Below are positions 1-7,514 of a DNA stretch of 64,000 nt, one piece after another; position 1 is the first letter of the stretch; each line of letters opens with the position of its first letter. The notes under the pieces were generated by a model. It saw nothing but the letters and a program-made list of their open reading frames with translations. It was not told where the DNA came from and did not search any database. The DNA is taken from the NCBI GenBank assembly GCA_944387095.1, contig CALXDP010000008.1, forward strand, positions 1-64,000. The letters are read 5' to 3'. Origin of the DNA: an uncultured Oscillospiraceae bacterium. Its GTDB lineage: Bacteria > Bacillota > Clostridia > Oscillospirales > Oscillospiraceae. A program made the translations under genes and the position numbers.

Positions 1-147
1 AAGCGACAGCGGAGATTTGCGCAGGGCGGATTTACTCCGCCCGAGCAGGGTGAAATGGGGTCCCCGCCCGGCTCTGCCGGGTGGGGGATCAGCCGGATGT
101 TGACCATCAATTTGAATGAGGTGGAGGAAGAGCTTCACATCAAATAG
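1..147 (+). CDS. smc: C-terminal end of chromosome segregation protein SMC (partial)
   Basis: Only the last 48 codons are in the window; the frame is open from base 1 to the TAG at 145-147. The final residues (GISRMLTINLNEVEEE) resemble the last strand of Firmicute SMC proteins, which usually end in a GVSK-hydrophobic-VxLxE pattern, and the gene sits directly before ftsY, its common neighbour. SMC is the ATPase of the condensin complex whose partners ScpA and ScpB are encoded at 60.9-62.3 kb. Odd feature: the residues just before GISRM do not look like the expected YGVTMQE segment but are the translation of a GC-rich double-hairpin repeat (17-88) that is in frame. The identity rests on a short tail plus context. 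Confidence 0.55.
   Translation, partial: KRQRRFAQGGFTPPEQGEMGSPPGSAGWGISRMLTINLNEVEEELHIK
17..88. repeat. Dispersed double-hairpin repeat, copy 1 (inside the smc frame)
   Basis: The unit is TTGCGCA, a hairpin (GGGCGGA 24-30 pairing with TCCGCCC 36-42), a GAGCAGGGTGAAATGGGG spacer, and a second hairpin (61-72 pairing with 76-88). The same layout, with similar boundary words, recurs at 25179-25246 in intergenic DNA. Two copies in one window suggest a dispersed palindromic element family. This copy is read through without a stop as part of the upstream protein. Confidence 0.6.
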
Positions 148-221
148 AGGGACTCGGCCCGCGGGGGCTGATGCCCGCCGCCCAGGAGGCGGCCTGAAAA
201 CGAAGCAGTAAGGAGATCACC

Positions 222-1088
222 ATGGGTTTCTTTGACAAGATCAAAAAAATCGGTATATTCAGCGGCTTTTCCCAGCTGGACGACGACTTCTATGACGAGC
301 TGGAGGAATCTCTGGTCATGGCCGACATGGGGGCGGAGACCACCCTGGAGGCGGTGGAGGAGCTAAAGGAGCGCTGCAAGGAGCGCAAGATCAAGGATGT
401 GGAGGGGGCCCGGGCCTGCATGCGGGAGATCTTGGCGGAGTATCTCTCCCAGGAGGACTGCTCCATGGATCTGTCCCACGCTCCCGCCGTGGCGTTGTTT
501 ATCGGGGTCAATGGGGTGGGTAAGACCACCTCCATCGGCAAGATGGCCGCCCGGTGGCGGAAAGAGGGGAAAAAGGTCCTGCTGTGCGCCGGGGACACCT
601 TCCGGGCCGCCGCCGCTGACCAGCTCACCATCTGGGCGGAGCGGGCCGGGGTGGACCTCATCAAGCAGCACGAGGGGGCCGACCCCGCCGCTGTGGTGTA
701 CGACGCCATGAGCGCCGCCAAGGCCCGGAAGGTGGACGTGGTGCTGGTGGACACCGCCGGGCGGCTGCATAACAAGCAGAACCTGATGAACGAGCTGAAC
801 AAGATATCCCGGGTCATCGACCGTGAGTGCCCCAACTCCAGCCGGGAGACCCTGCTGGTGCTGGACGCCACCACGGGACAGAACGGCCTGATTCAAGCCA
901 AGCAGTTTTCTCAGGCGGCGGGCATCACCGGCATTGTGCTGACCAAACTGGACGGCACCGCCAAGGGGGGCATCGTCATCGCCATTGCCAAGGAGCTGGG
1001 GGTGCCGGTGAAATATGTGGGCGTGGGCGAGGGCGTGGATGACCTCCAGCCCTTTGACCCGAGCGCGTTCACCCAGGCGCTGCTATGA
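222..1088 (+). CDS. ftsY: Signal recognition particle receptor FtsY
   Basis: FtsY is the SRP-GTPase that docks ribosome-nascent chain-SRP complexes at the membrane for co-translational insertion. The 288-residue protein has the four-helix N domain (about 1-85) and the NG GTPase: P-loop GVNGVGKTT near residues 95-103, DTAGR near 177 and TKLDGTAKGG near 241. The acidic A domain of proteobacterial FtsY is absent, as is usual in Firmicutes. ATG at 222 is preceded by AAGGAG with good spacing. The stop overlaps an ATGA that opens only a 14-codon hydrophobic frame. Confidence 0.97.
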   Translation: MGFFDKIKKIGIFSGFSQLDDDFYDELEESLVMADMGAETTLEAVEELKERCKERKIKDVEGARACMREILAEYLSQEDCSMDLSHAPAVALFIGVNGVGKTTSIGKMAARWRKEGKKVLLCAGDTFRAAAADQLTIWAERAGVDLIKQHEGADPAAVVYDAMSAAKARKVDVVLVDTAGRLHNKQNLMNELNKISRVIDRECPNSSRETLLVLDATTGQNGLIQAKQFSQAAGITGIVLTKLDGTAKGGIVIAIAKELGVPVKYVGVGEGVDDLQPFDPSAFTQALL

Positions 1089-1306
1089 GAGATCTTCTGA
1101 TCGTATTGCTGGTGTGTGCCGTGCTTTAAGGCTGGGGTTCCCGCGGCGATAGTGCCGGAGCAGAGAGGCGCCAGAGATCGCTGTTCAGACAGATTTCCAG
1201 TGAGGCCATTACCGCACTGGGCGCGGCGGTTTTTTTCTTTCCGCCGATTCGTTGAGAAGCGGCGGATGGAGCGCGGAAGCCCAGGAAAGATAAAGGAGGA
1301 AGTGCC

Positions 1307-2029
1307 ATGGCCCGGCTAGACGGACGTGGGTTGGACGAATTGAGAAAAGTGACCCTGCAGACGGATTTTGTCAAGTTCCCCGAGGGAGGCGTACTCATCA
1401 CCTGCGGCAACACCAAGGTGCTGTGCTGCGCCAGTGTGGAGCGGTTCGCGCCAAAGCATGTGCCGGAGGGAACCGGCTGGGTGACGGCAGAGTACTCCAT
1501 GCTGCCTCGGGCCAACCGGGAGCGGTCCCGCCGGGACATCTCCAAGCTGAAGCTGTCCCCCCGCTCGGCGGAGATCCAGCGGCTCATTGGCCGCTCCCTG
1601 CGCTCGGCGGTGGATCTGACCCTGCTGCCCGATCTGACCATCACCGTGGACTGCGACGTGCTGCAGGGGGACGGGGGAACCCGCACCGCCTCCGTCACCG
1701 GCGGCTTTGTGGCCCTGGCCCTGGCCTGCCGGAAGCTGGTGGAGAACGGGACGCTGCCGCGCAACCCAATTCGGAGCTGTGTGGCGGCCGTGTCCGCTGG
1801 CATCGTGGATGAGCAGCCTATGCTGGATTTGTGCTATGAGGAAGACTCCAGCGCCCAGGTAGATCTGAACTGTGTGATGAACGACGCCGGCCAGCTCATC
1901 GAGCTGCAGGGCACCGGCGAGGGCCGGGCCTTTACCATCGAGGAGCAGCGTGCCCTGGTGGATCTGTGCCAGAAGGGGATCCGGGAGCTTCAGAACATGC
2001 AAAAAGCGGTATTGGAGGGCTGGGTATGA
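1307..2029 (+). CDS. rph: Ribonuclease PH
   Basis: Phosphorolytic 3'-5' exoribonuclease that trims the 3' ends of tRNA precursors. The 240-residue length is standard, and the N-terminus (DGRGLDELRKV), the NRERSRRDISKLK phosphate/RNA-binding region and the GDGGTRTASVTGG motif are all typical. AAGGAGG lies just before the ATG. An inverted repeat (CCGCC/GGCGG around 1240-1265) and a T-run lie between ftsY and this gene, so a new transcript may start here. It overlaps the next gene by 4 bases, giving an rph-rdgB pair as in many Firmicutes. Confidence 0.97.
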   Translation: MARLDGRGLDELRKVTLQTDFVKFPEGGVLITCGNTKVLCCASVERFAPKHVPEGTGWVTAEYSMLPRANRERSRRDISKLKLSPRSAEIQRLIGRSLRSAVDLTLLPDLTITVDCDVLQGDGGTRTASVTGGFVALALACRKLVENGTLPRNPIRSCVAAVSAGIVDEQPMLDLCYEEDSSAQVDLNCVMNDAGQLIELQGTGEGRAFTIEEQRALVDLCQKGIRELQNMQKAVLEGWV

Positions 2030-2631
2030 AGCTGGTGCTGGCCAGTAAGAATGAGAAGAAACTGGTTGAAATGAGAGAGATTCTCTCCCACATGGGGGTA
2101 GAGGTCTGCCTGCAATCTGATGTGGGGGTAGATGTGGATGTGGAGGAGACGGGAACCACCTTTGAGGAGAACTCCCGGCTCAAGGCTCAGGCGGTGATGG
2201 AGGCCAGCGGCCTGCCTGCGATTGCTGACGACTCAGGGCTGTGCGTGGACGCCCTGGGGGGCGCGCCGGGGGTATACTCCGCCCGGTACGGCGGGCCCGG
2301 ACTGGATGACGTGGGCCGTTACCGCCTGCTGCTGGAAAACCTGAAGGGCCAGCCCCGGGGGGCAAAGTTCGTGTCCGTCATCACCTGCTGCTTCCCCAAC
2401 GGGGACGTGCTCACCGCCCGGGGGGAGTGCCCCGGCACCATCGCCTTCGCACCCATGGGAGAGGGCGGGTTCGGCTATGATCCGGTGTTTTTCCTGCCAA
2501 AGCTGAAAAAGACCTTTGCCCAGCTCACCCCGGAGGAGAAGAACGCCGTCTCCCACCGGGGAGAGGCCCTGCGGGCGTTTCGGAAAGAACTGGAAAGGTA
2601 CATGCGGGAGGAATCGGAGGAATTTTTATGA
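2026..2631 (+). CDS. rdgB: XTP/dITP diphosphatase (HAM1/RdgB family)
   Basis: Hydrolyses non-canonical purine nucleoside triphosphates (XTP, dITP, ITP) to monophosphates, keeping deaminated bases out of DNA and RNA. The start MKLVLASKNEKKLVEM matches the family's SxNxxK nucleotide-binding N-terminus. DDSGLCVDAL and the C-terminal SHRGEALRAF motif are present, and 201 residues is normal. I chose the ATG at 2026, which overlaps the rph stop, over an upstream in-frame ATG at 1966 that would extend into rph and has no family support. Confidence 0.95.
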   Translation: MKLVLASKNEKKLVEMREILSHMGVEVCLQSDVGVDVDVEETGTTFEENSRLKAQAVMEASGLPAIADDSGLCVDALGGAPGVYSARYGGPGLDDVGRYRLLLENLKGQPRGAKFVSVITCCFPNGDVLTARGECPGTIAFAPMGEGGFGYDPVFFLPKLKKTFAQLTPEEKNAVSHRGEALRAFRKELERYMREESEEFL

Positions 2632-2822
2632 AACACAGCAAAACCTGTCCCAAATGCGGTGGAACAAAGATCTTTGAGGTCACTGGCGGACGAATGATGG
2701 ACAATGGAATTCCTGTGGGGCTGGGATTCATACCGGTGGATCGGGATGTCTGCGCCTCCTGCGGGTACTCTGAAGAGTGGGTCCGGGAAGGCCGGATGGA
2801 TGAATTGGCCAGTTTCTATTAA
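2628..2822 (+). CDS. Small zinc-ribbon protein of unknown function
   Basis: A 64-residue protein with two CxxC knuckles, CPKCGG near residues 8-13 and CASCGY near 43-48, about 32 residues apart. That pattern fits a single structural zinc ribbon. It starts within the rdgB stop (ATGA overlap) and reads toward yhbY, so it is probably co-translated with rdgB. The stretch between the knuckles contains a GGRMMDNGIPVGLGFIPVDR segment. I do not recognise a characterised family. Nucleic-acid or ribosome association is plausible from the context but is only inference. Confidence 0.85.
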   Translation: MKHSKTCPKCGGTKIFEVTGGRMMDNGIPVGLGFIPVDRDVCASCGYSEEWVREGRMDELASFY

Positions 2823-2846
2823 GGCGGGAAGGAGTACAAAGCAACG

Positions 2847-3152
2847 ATGGATTTGAACAGCAAACAGCGTGCTCAGCTCAGAGGGCTGGCCAACGGCATT
2901 GACACAATCATTCACATTGGAAAGGACGGGCTGGGCCCCAACCTGATCAAGCAGGCGGACGACGCCCTGGAGGCCCGGGAGCTGATCAAGGGCAGGGTGC
3001 TGGAAAACTCTCTGCTGTCCGCCCGGGAGGGGGCAGAGGAGCTGGCCCGGGCCACCCGCAGCCAGGTGGTCCAGGTCATCGGCACAAGATTTGTTCTGTA
3101 CCGGGAGACCCACAGCAGGGAAAAGGACAAGCGCATTAAGCTGGTGAAATAA
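2847..3152 (+). CDS. yhbY: Ribosome assembly RNA-binding protein YhbY (CRM domain)
   Basis: 101-residue single CRM-domain protein of the YhbY/YqeI family, which associates with pre-50S ribosomal particles. Visible family features are the LRGLANGIDTIIHIGKDGL segment with its GKxGL core and the C-terminal IGTRFVLYRE strand. AAGGAG lies upstream of the ATG at 2847. In many Firmicutes yhbY directly precedes nadD and yqeK, as here, although a 240 bp gap intervenes. Confidence 0.93.
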   Translation: MDLNSKQRAQLRGLANGIDTIIHIGKDGLGPNLIKQADDALEARELIKGRVLENSLLSAREGAEELARATRSQVVQVIGTRFVLYRETHSREKDKRIKLVK

Positions 3153-3392
3153 CGGCCGGCCATTTGCACACGCTTGTGGGAGGCCGCCTTCTGGCGGCGG
3201 GCACGGGTGCGCTGTAAACTGGTTGTGCCACGCCAAACCAGTTGCGCATGTGGAATTTACTTCTGCCGAACATGGAACATACGGAGGCCCCGTGGGTCCT
3301 GGCCCATGGGGGCAGCGTATTAAGCCGGTGAAGGAATCAAGGGGCCGTGTCAAGGAAGGATGTAAAATATTGGTGGGGAAGGCGGTCGGTTT
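3153..3392. other. Intergenic region between yhbY and nadD-yqeK with hairpins
   Basis: 240 bp without a convincing gene. It holds a GCCGCC-TTCT-GGCGGC hairpin (3183-3198), an AACTGGTT...AACCAGTT inverted repeat around 3217-3243, and a longer hairpin (3287-3312) whose arms pair with one G.U. None is followed by a clear T-run, and I see no strong promoter. The hairpins may mark transcript ends or an RNA element. Confidence 0.5.
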
Positions 3393-4598
3393 ATGAGAAT
3401 CGGACTTTATGGCGGTACCTTCAATCCGCCCCATCTGGGGCATCTGGCAGCGGCGAGAACCGCCGCGTCCGCGCTGGGGCTGGATCGCCTGGTCTTTGTC
3501 CCAGCGGGGGTCCCGCCCCACAAAGTCCTCCCCGCCGGAAGCCCCACGGAGACCCAGCGGATGGAAATGACGGCCATCCTGGCCGATCAAATGCTGAAAC
3601 CGGATCTGACCTGGGTGTGGGATGTGGAGATGCACCGGCCGGGGAAGAGCTATACCGCGGATACCCTGCGCCAGGCGGCGCAGCTGTGGCCCGGCGCGGA
3701 GCTGTGGCTGCTGATGGGAACGGATATGTTCCTGTCTTTGCAGCACTGGCATGAGCCGGAGGTCATCCTGTCTCTGGCGGGGGTGTGCGCCTTTGGGCGC
3801 ACCCATGCGGACACCGAGCGCCTGTTCGCCCCTCAGCGGGAGTTTTTGCACCGGACCTACGGGGCAAAGGTGGCCACCATCGCCATTCCCGATCTGATGC
3901 TGGTGGACGTCTCCTCCACCCAGCTGCGGGAGATGCTGGGCCAAGGCGGGGGCCGGGAGTATCTGCCCCCGGCAGTATACGGTTACATTCTGAGAGAAAA
4001 ACTATATGAAACTTGCGCGGATCTCAGCCGCCTGACCGTAGAGGAGCTGCGCTATGTCTCCTACTCTATGGTGAAGGCCAAGCGGCTGGCCCACATCCGT
4101 GGGGTGGAGGATGAGGCGGCGCGGCTGGCCCTCCGGTGGGGCGGCGATGCGCTGGAAATGCGCCGGGCCGCCATCCTCCACGACTGTACCAAGTATCGGA
4201 CCAAGCAGGAGCATCTGGAGATCTGCGCACGCTACGGCATCCAGCTGGACAGCCTGGAGCGGAGCGCGGAAAAGCTGCTCCACGCCAAGAGCGGCGCGGC
4301 CCTGGCCAAGTATGTGTTCGGGCAGAGCGAGACGGTGTTCCAGGCCATCCTGTACCACACCACCGGGCGGGGGAACATGACGCTTGCGGAGAAGCTGCTT
4401 TATCTGGCCGACTACATAGAGCCCACTCGGGAGTTCCCTGAGGTGGCCGAGATGCGCCGGCTGGCCTATGAGGATCTGGACCGGGCGGTGTTGATGGGGG
4501 TACAGCTCTCCATCCAGGAGATGCTGGAGCGCAACCGGATGGTGCATCCCAATACCTTGGAAGCGGAGCAAACATTGCAGAAAGGACTTAGGCTATGA
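3393..4598 (+). CDS. nadD-yqeK: Fused nicotinate-nucleotide adenylyltransferase / YqeK HD-domain hydrolase
   Basis: Two proteins that are usually separate neighbours are joined in one 401-residue frame. Residues 1 to about 200 are NadD: the nucleotidyltransferase motif GGTFNPPHLGHL at residues 7-18 and a C-terminal SSTQLR, transferring AMP from ATP to nicotinate mononucleotide for NAD synthesis. Residues from about 205 are YqeK, with an upstream His (RLAHIRGV) and an HD motif (ILHDCTKY) plus a later LADYIEPTRE. YqeK-type HD proteins hydrolyse symmetrical dinucleoside tetraphosphates (Ap4A). There is no stop or frameshift at the junction (around 4010). The ATG at 3393 has a GGAAGGCGG element upstream. 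The stop overlaps the next gene's start. Confidence 0.93.
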   Translation: MRIGLYGGTFNPPHLGHLAAARTAASALGLDRLVFVPAGVPPHKVLPAGSPTETQRMEMTAILADQMLKPDLTWVWDVEMHRPGKSYTADTLRQAAQLWPGAELWLLMGTDMFLSLQHWHEPEVILSLAGVCAFGRTHADTERLFAPQREFLHRTYGAKVATIAIPDLMLVDVSSTQLREMLGQGGGREYLPPAVYGYILREKLYETCADLSRLTVEELRYVSYSMVKAKRLAHIRGVEDEAARLALRWGGDALEMRRAAILHDCTKYRTKQEHLEICARYGIQLDSLERSAEKLLHAKSGAALAKYVFGQSETVFQAILYHTTGRGNMTLAEKLLYLADYIEPTREFPEVAEMRRLAYEDLDRAVLMGVQLSIQEMLERNRMVHPNTLEAEQTLQKGLRL

Positions 4599-6034
4599 CT
4601 TCAAATCCCAACGGAAAGAGAAGAGAGAGCTCAGGCGGGAGAAAGCGGGAGTGGAGGCGGGCGGTCATCCTGATTGTGCTGGCGGTACTCATGGTGCTGG
4701 CGGCCACGGTTGCCTTGCTGTGGACCCGCTGGGTCCAACGGCCCCCCCTGCCCGGTGGCGATCCGGTGGCGGAGAGTGGAGAGCCGGTGGATGACAAGGT
4801 TGATATTGACTCTGTCCAACCGAAAGTGAGTGGGGAGCGGAAGAGCGAGGATTTCTATACCATTCTGGTCTTTGGCCCGGACGAGACCTCGGGGCTGACG
4901 GATGTGATGATGCTGGTGTCCTATGATGTGACCAATCAGCAGGCCACGGTGATGTCCATTCCCCGGGACACCCTGATCAACTCCAGCGGGCGGACGGTGA
5001 CCCAGAAGATGCTCAACGCGGTATACAACCGCTACGGCCAGGGAGAAGAGGGCGTCGAGGGGCTCAAGAGCGAGGTGTCCGAGCTGGTGGGCTTCGTCCC
5101 CGACTACTATGTGATGATTGACTGGCAGCTGGTGGGGGAGATGGTGGACGCCATCGGCGGGGTGTGGTTTGACATCCCCTATCATATGGATTATGATGAT
5201 CCCTACCAGGATTTGCATATCCACTTTGAACCGGGTTATCAGTACCTGAACGGGGAAGACGCTATGAAGGTGATCCGCTGGCGGCATAACAACAGGACAA
5301 GCCCCTACTATGGTGAGAGCGGCGGCAGCGACATCAGCCGGATCGAGATGCGCAACGACTTTCTCAAGGCGGTGCTCAGCCAGACCCTCCAGCTAAAGAA
5401 TGTCACCAAGATCGGGGAACTGGCGGAGCTGTTCGGACAGCGTGTGACCAGCGACCTGACCATTGAGAACCTGTTCTGGTTTGGCTCCCAGGCCATCTTC
5501 GGCGGGCTGAGCGTAGACGACGTGAACTTTGTGGTAATGCCCTATTATGGAGCACCAGAGGGGAATCCCTACTACGGAAGGGTCTATCCCAACCAGAGCG
5601 CCCTGCTGGAGCTGATCAACCAGTCTCTCAACCCCTTTGTGGATGAGGTGACCCTCAATGAACTGGACTTGATCACGGTTAACAGCAATGGCACTCTGTC
5701 CTCCACCACCGGCGTGCTGGCCGATCCCTCTGCAGGGATTCCGCCGGTGGTGGTTACCCCGGAACCGGAGCCCAGCGAACCTGTGACCTCCCAGGAGCCT
5801 GTGATCTCCCAGGAACCGGTGACCTCTCAGGAACCGGTGACCTCTCAGGAACCTGTGACTTCCCAGGAGCCAGAGCCCAGCGGGCCTGCAACCTCGGAGG
5901 AGCCGGCGGTCTCTCAGCAGCCGCAGCCCTCGGACAGCGGCGGCCAGCCGGTGGTCTCTCAGCAGCCGGACCCGCTGGCCTCATCAGAAGGGGTGGGCAT
6001 CCAGAGCGGCCAAACGGAAGCAGAACCGAAGTGA
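4595..6034 (+). CDS. LytR-CpsA-Psr (LCP) family cell-wall glycopolymer ligase
   Basis: LCP enzymes move undecaprenyl-linked glycopolymers (teichoic acid or capsule) onto peptidoglycan outside the membrane. The 479-residue protein has a short basic cytoplasmic start, one membrane segment at about 22-43, and an LCP domain from about 85 to 310 with the conserved MSIPRDT and the arginine-rich RWRHNNR and SRIEMRNDF. The C-terminal tail (about 385-479) is low-complexity and Pro/Glu/Ser/Gln-rich, built partly on a six-residue EPVTSQ repeat. Starts at ATG 4595 inside the nadD-yqeK stop. An LCP gene between yqeK and rsfS is a common clostridial arrangement. The tagO and epimerase genes nearby supply related lipid-linked precursors. 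Confidence 0.93.
   Translation: MTSNPNGKRRESSGGRKREWRRAVILIVLAVLMVLAATVALLWTRWVQRPPLPGGDPVAESGEPVDDKVDIDSVQPKVSGERKSEDFYTILVFGPDETSGLTDVMMLVSYDVTNQQATVMSIPRDTLINSSGRTVTQKMLNAVYNRYGQGEEGVEGLKSEVSELVGFVPDYYVMIDWQLVGEMVDAIGGVWFDIPYHMDYDDPYQDLHIHFEPGYQYLNGEDAMKVIRWRHNNRTSPYYGESGGSDISRIEMRNDFLKAVLSQTLQLKNVTKIGELAELFGQRVTSDLTIENLFWFGSQAIFGGLSVDDVNFVVMPYYGAPEGNPYYGRVYPNQSALLELINQSLNPFVDEVTLNELDLITVNSNGTLSSTTGVLADPSAGIPPVVVTPEPEPSEPVTSQEPVISQEPVTSQEPVTSQEPVTSQEPEPSGPATSEEPAVSQQPQPSDSGGQPVVSQQPDPLASSEGVGIQSGQTEAEPK
5777..5866 (+). repeat. 18-bp tandem repeat, five copies, in the LCP C-terminal tail
   Basis: Five consecutive 18-bp units encode EPVTSQ (second unit EPVISQ). Copies start at 5777, 5795, 5813, 5831 and 5849. 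Synonymous differences between copies (GAACCT, GAGCCT, GAACCG) show they are not all recent duplicates. Degenerate EP/SQ units continue downstream. Copy number is likely to vary between strains. Confidence 0.9.
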
Positions 6035-6059
6035 AATCGGATGGAAAGGAGCAGCACAC

Positions 6060-6422
6060 TTGTTGACAGCAGAGCAACTGACTTCCATCGCCGTACAGGC
6101 GCTGGACAGCAAAAAGGGACAGGATATCAAGGTCCTGTACACCAGGGATCAAACCACATTGGCGGATTATTTTGTACTGTGTACCGGCACCTCTAATACC
6201 CAGGTGCGCGCGTTGTCTGACGCGGTGGAGGAGGCCATGAGCCTCCAGGGGGAGGAGCCCCACCATATCGAAGGCCACCGGGGGGGGCAGTGGACCCTGC
6301 TGGATTACTCCGCGGTGGTGGTCCATGTGTTCACGCAGGAGGCCAGGGAGTTTTACGCCCTGGAGCGGCTGTGGCTGGACGCGGTGCCCGTGGATCCTGG
6401 GAAGTTTTTAAACCGGGCGTGA
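6060..6422 (+). CDS. rsfS: Ribosomal silencing factor RsfS
   Basis: RsfS binds uL14 on the 50S subunit and blocks 70S assembly when nutrients are scarce. The 120-residue protein has the family core: DIKVLYTRDQTTLADYFVLCTGTSNTQV read across residues about 21-48, a VDAL-type helix, and the GxxxxxWTLLDYSAVVVHVF strand. The start is a TTG, either 6060 or the adjacent 6063; GGAAAGGAG at 6043-6051 suits both. It ends the yhbY/nadD/yqeK/LCP/rsfS block. Confidence 0.93.
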   Translation: MLTAEQLTSIAVQALDSKKGQDIKVLYTRDQTTLADYFVLCTGTSNTQVRALSDAVEEAMSLQGEEPHHIEGHRGGQWTLLDYSAVVVHVFTQEAREFYALERLWLDAVPVDPGKFLNRA

Positions 6423-6483
6423 CCGGCCTGACCACAGTTTGCAGGGGAAGAACTGGGATAATGAGGAAAAGGGCGTGACCACA

Positions 6484-7491
6484 ATGGAAGAACAAGCAAA
6501 AAAGAAAGTGATGCTCTCCGGCATCCAGCCCAGCGGGGATCTCCATCTGGGCAACTACCTGGGCGCCATCAAAAACTGGAGCGCTCGTGCCGAGGAGTTT
6601 GACTGTTACTATTTTATGGCGGACCTGCATACCATCACGGTGCGGCAGAACCCCGCCGACCTGCGCCGGCGCACGCTGGAGCAGCTGGCTCAGTACATTG
6701 CCTGCGGACTGGATCCGAAGAAAAATACCCTGTTTATCCAGTCCCATGTGCCTGAGCATACCCAGCTGGGCTGGGTGCTCAACTGCTACACGATGTTTGG
6801 CGAGTTGTCCCGTATGACCCAGTTCAAGGATAAATCCGCCAAGCACAAGGATAATATCAACGGCGGGCTGTTTACCTATCCCGCCTTGATGGCTGCGGAC
6901 ATCCTGCTGTACCAGCCGGACTACGTCCCGGTGGGGGAGGATCAGAAGCAGCATGTGGAGCTGACCCGGAATATTGTCCAGCGGTTCAACGGTATCTATG
7001 GGGACGTGTTCAAGATGCCGGAGCCATACATTCCCAAGGCCGGGGCCCGGGTGATGGGTCTGACTGCGCCGGATAGCAAGATGAGCAAATCCATTCCGGA
7101 GGGCTGTGTCTTCCTCATGGAGAAGCCGGAGGACATCCAGCGTAAGTTCAAGCGGGCGGTGACCGACAGCGACACAGAGCGCTGTGTCCGCTATGACCTG
7201 GAGCACAAACCGGGGGTGGCCAATCTGATGAGCATTTACTCTGCTGTCACCGGAAGAAGCTATGAGGAGATCGAGCGGGAGTTCGACGGCCAGGGGTACG
7301 GCGCGTTCAAACCGGCGGTGGGCGACGCGGTGATTGAGACTCTCCGCCCAATCCGGGAGGAAGCTGAACGAATTCTGAAAGATAAGGCATACCTGGAGCA
7401 GGTATACCGGGCCGGGGCGGAAAAGGCCTCCTACGTGGCCGGCAAGACCCTGCGGAAGGTCTATAAAAAAGTGGGGTTTGTCGCCCTGTAA
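6484..7491 (+). CDS. trpS: Tryptophanyl-tRNA synthetase
   Basis: Class I aminoacyl-tRNA synthetase charging tRNA-Trp. The HIGH-like motif (SGDLHLGNYLGA) is near the N-terminus and DSKMSKS is the KMSKS loop. Length is 335 residues with the chosen ATG at 6484, which follows GAGGAAAAGG. An in-frame TTG 45 bases upstream adds residues unlike the family and lacks a binding site. The gap after rsfS is only 61 bases, with no T-box leader visible, so it is probably read from the upstream operon. Confidence 0.96.
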   Translation: MEEQAKKKVMLSGIQPSGDLHLGNYLGAIKNWSARAEEFDCYYFMADLHTITVRQNPADLRRRTLEQLAQYIACGLDPKKNTLFIQSHVPEHTQLGWVLNCYTMFGELSRMTQFKDKSAKHKDNINGGLFTYPALMAADILLYQPDYVPVGEDQKQHVELTRNIVQRFNGIYGDVFKMPEPYIPKAGARVMGLTAPDSKMSKSIPEGCVFLMEKPEDIQRKFKRAVTDSDTERCVRYDLEHKPGVANLMSIYSAVTGRSYEEIEREFDGQGYGAFKPAVGDAVIETLRPIREEAERILKDKAYLEQVYRAGAEKASYVAGKTLRKVYKKVGFVAL

Positions 7492-7514
7492 GCCGATAAA
7501 GGAGCTGTGTTCGC

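Noticed and set aside
1085..1129. 14-codon hydrophobic frame overlapping the ftsY stop
   Set aside because: Has an ATGA overlap but is far too short and has no family support.
2475..3944. 489-codon reverse-strand frame opposite rdgB, yhbY and nadD
   Set aside because: Antisense shadow of conserved genes in GC-rich DNA; composition is Gln/His/Pro/Gly-rich and it crosses several real genes.
5777..5866. Regular direct repeats considered as a CRISPR array
   Set aside because: The 18-bp units are contiguous without spacers and are in frame within the LCP gene.
6423..6483. Possible T-box leader before trpS
   Set aside because: Only 61 bases lie between rsfS and trpS, too short for a T-box, and no terminator-antiterminator pair is visible.
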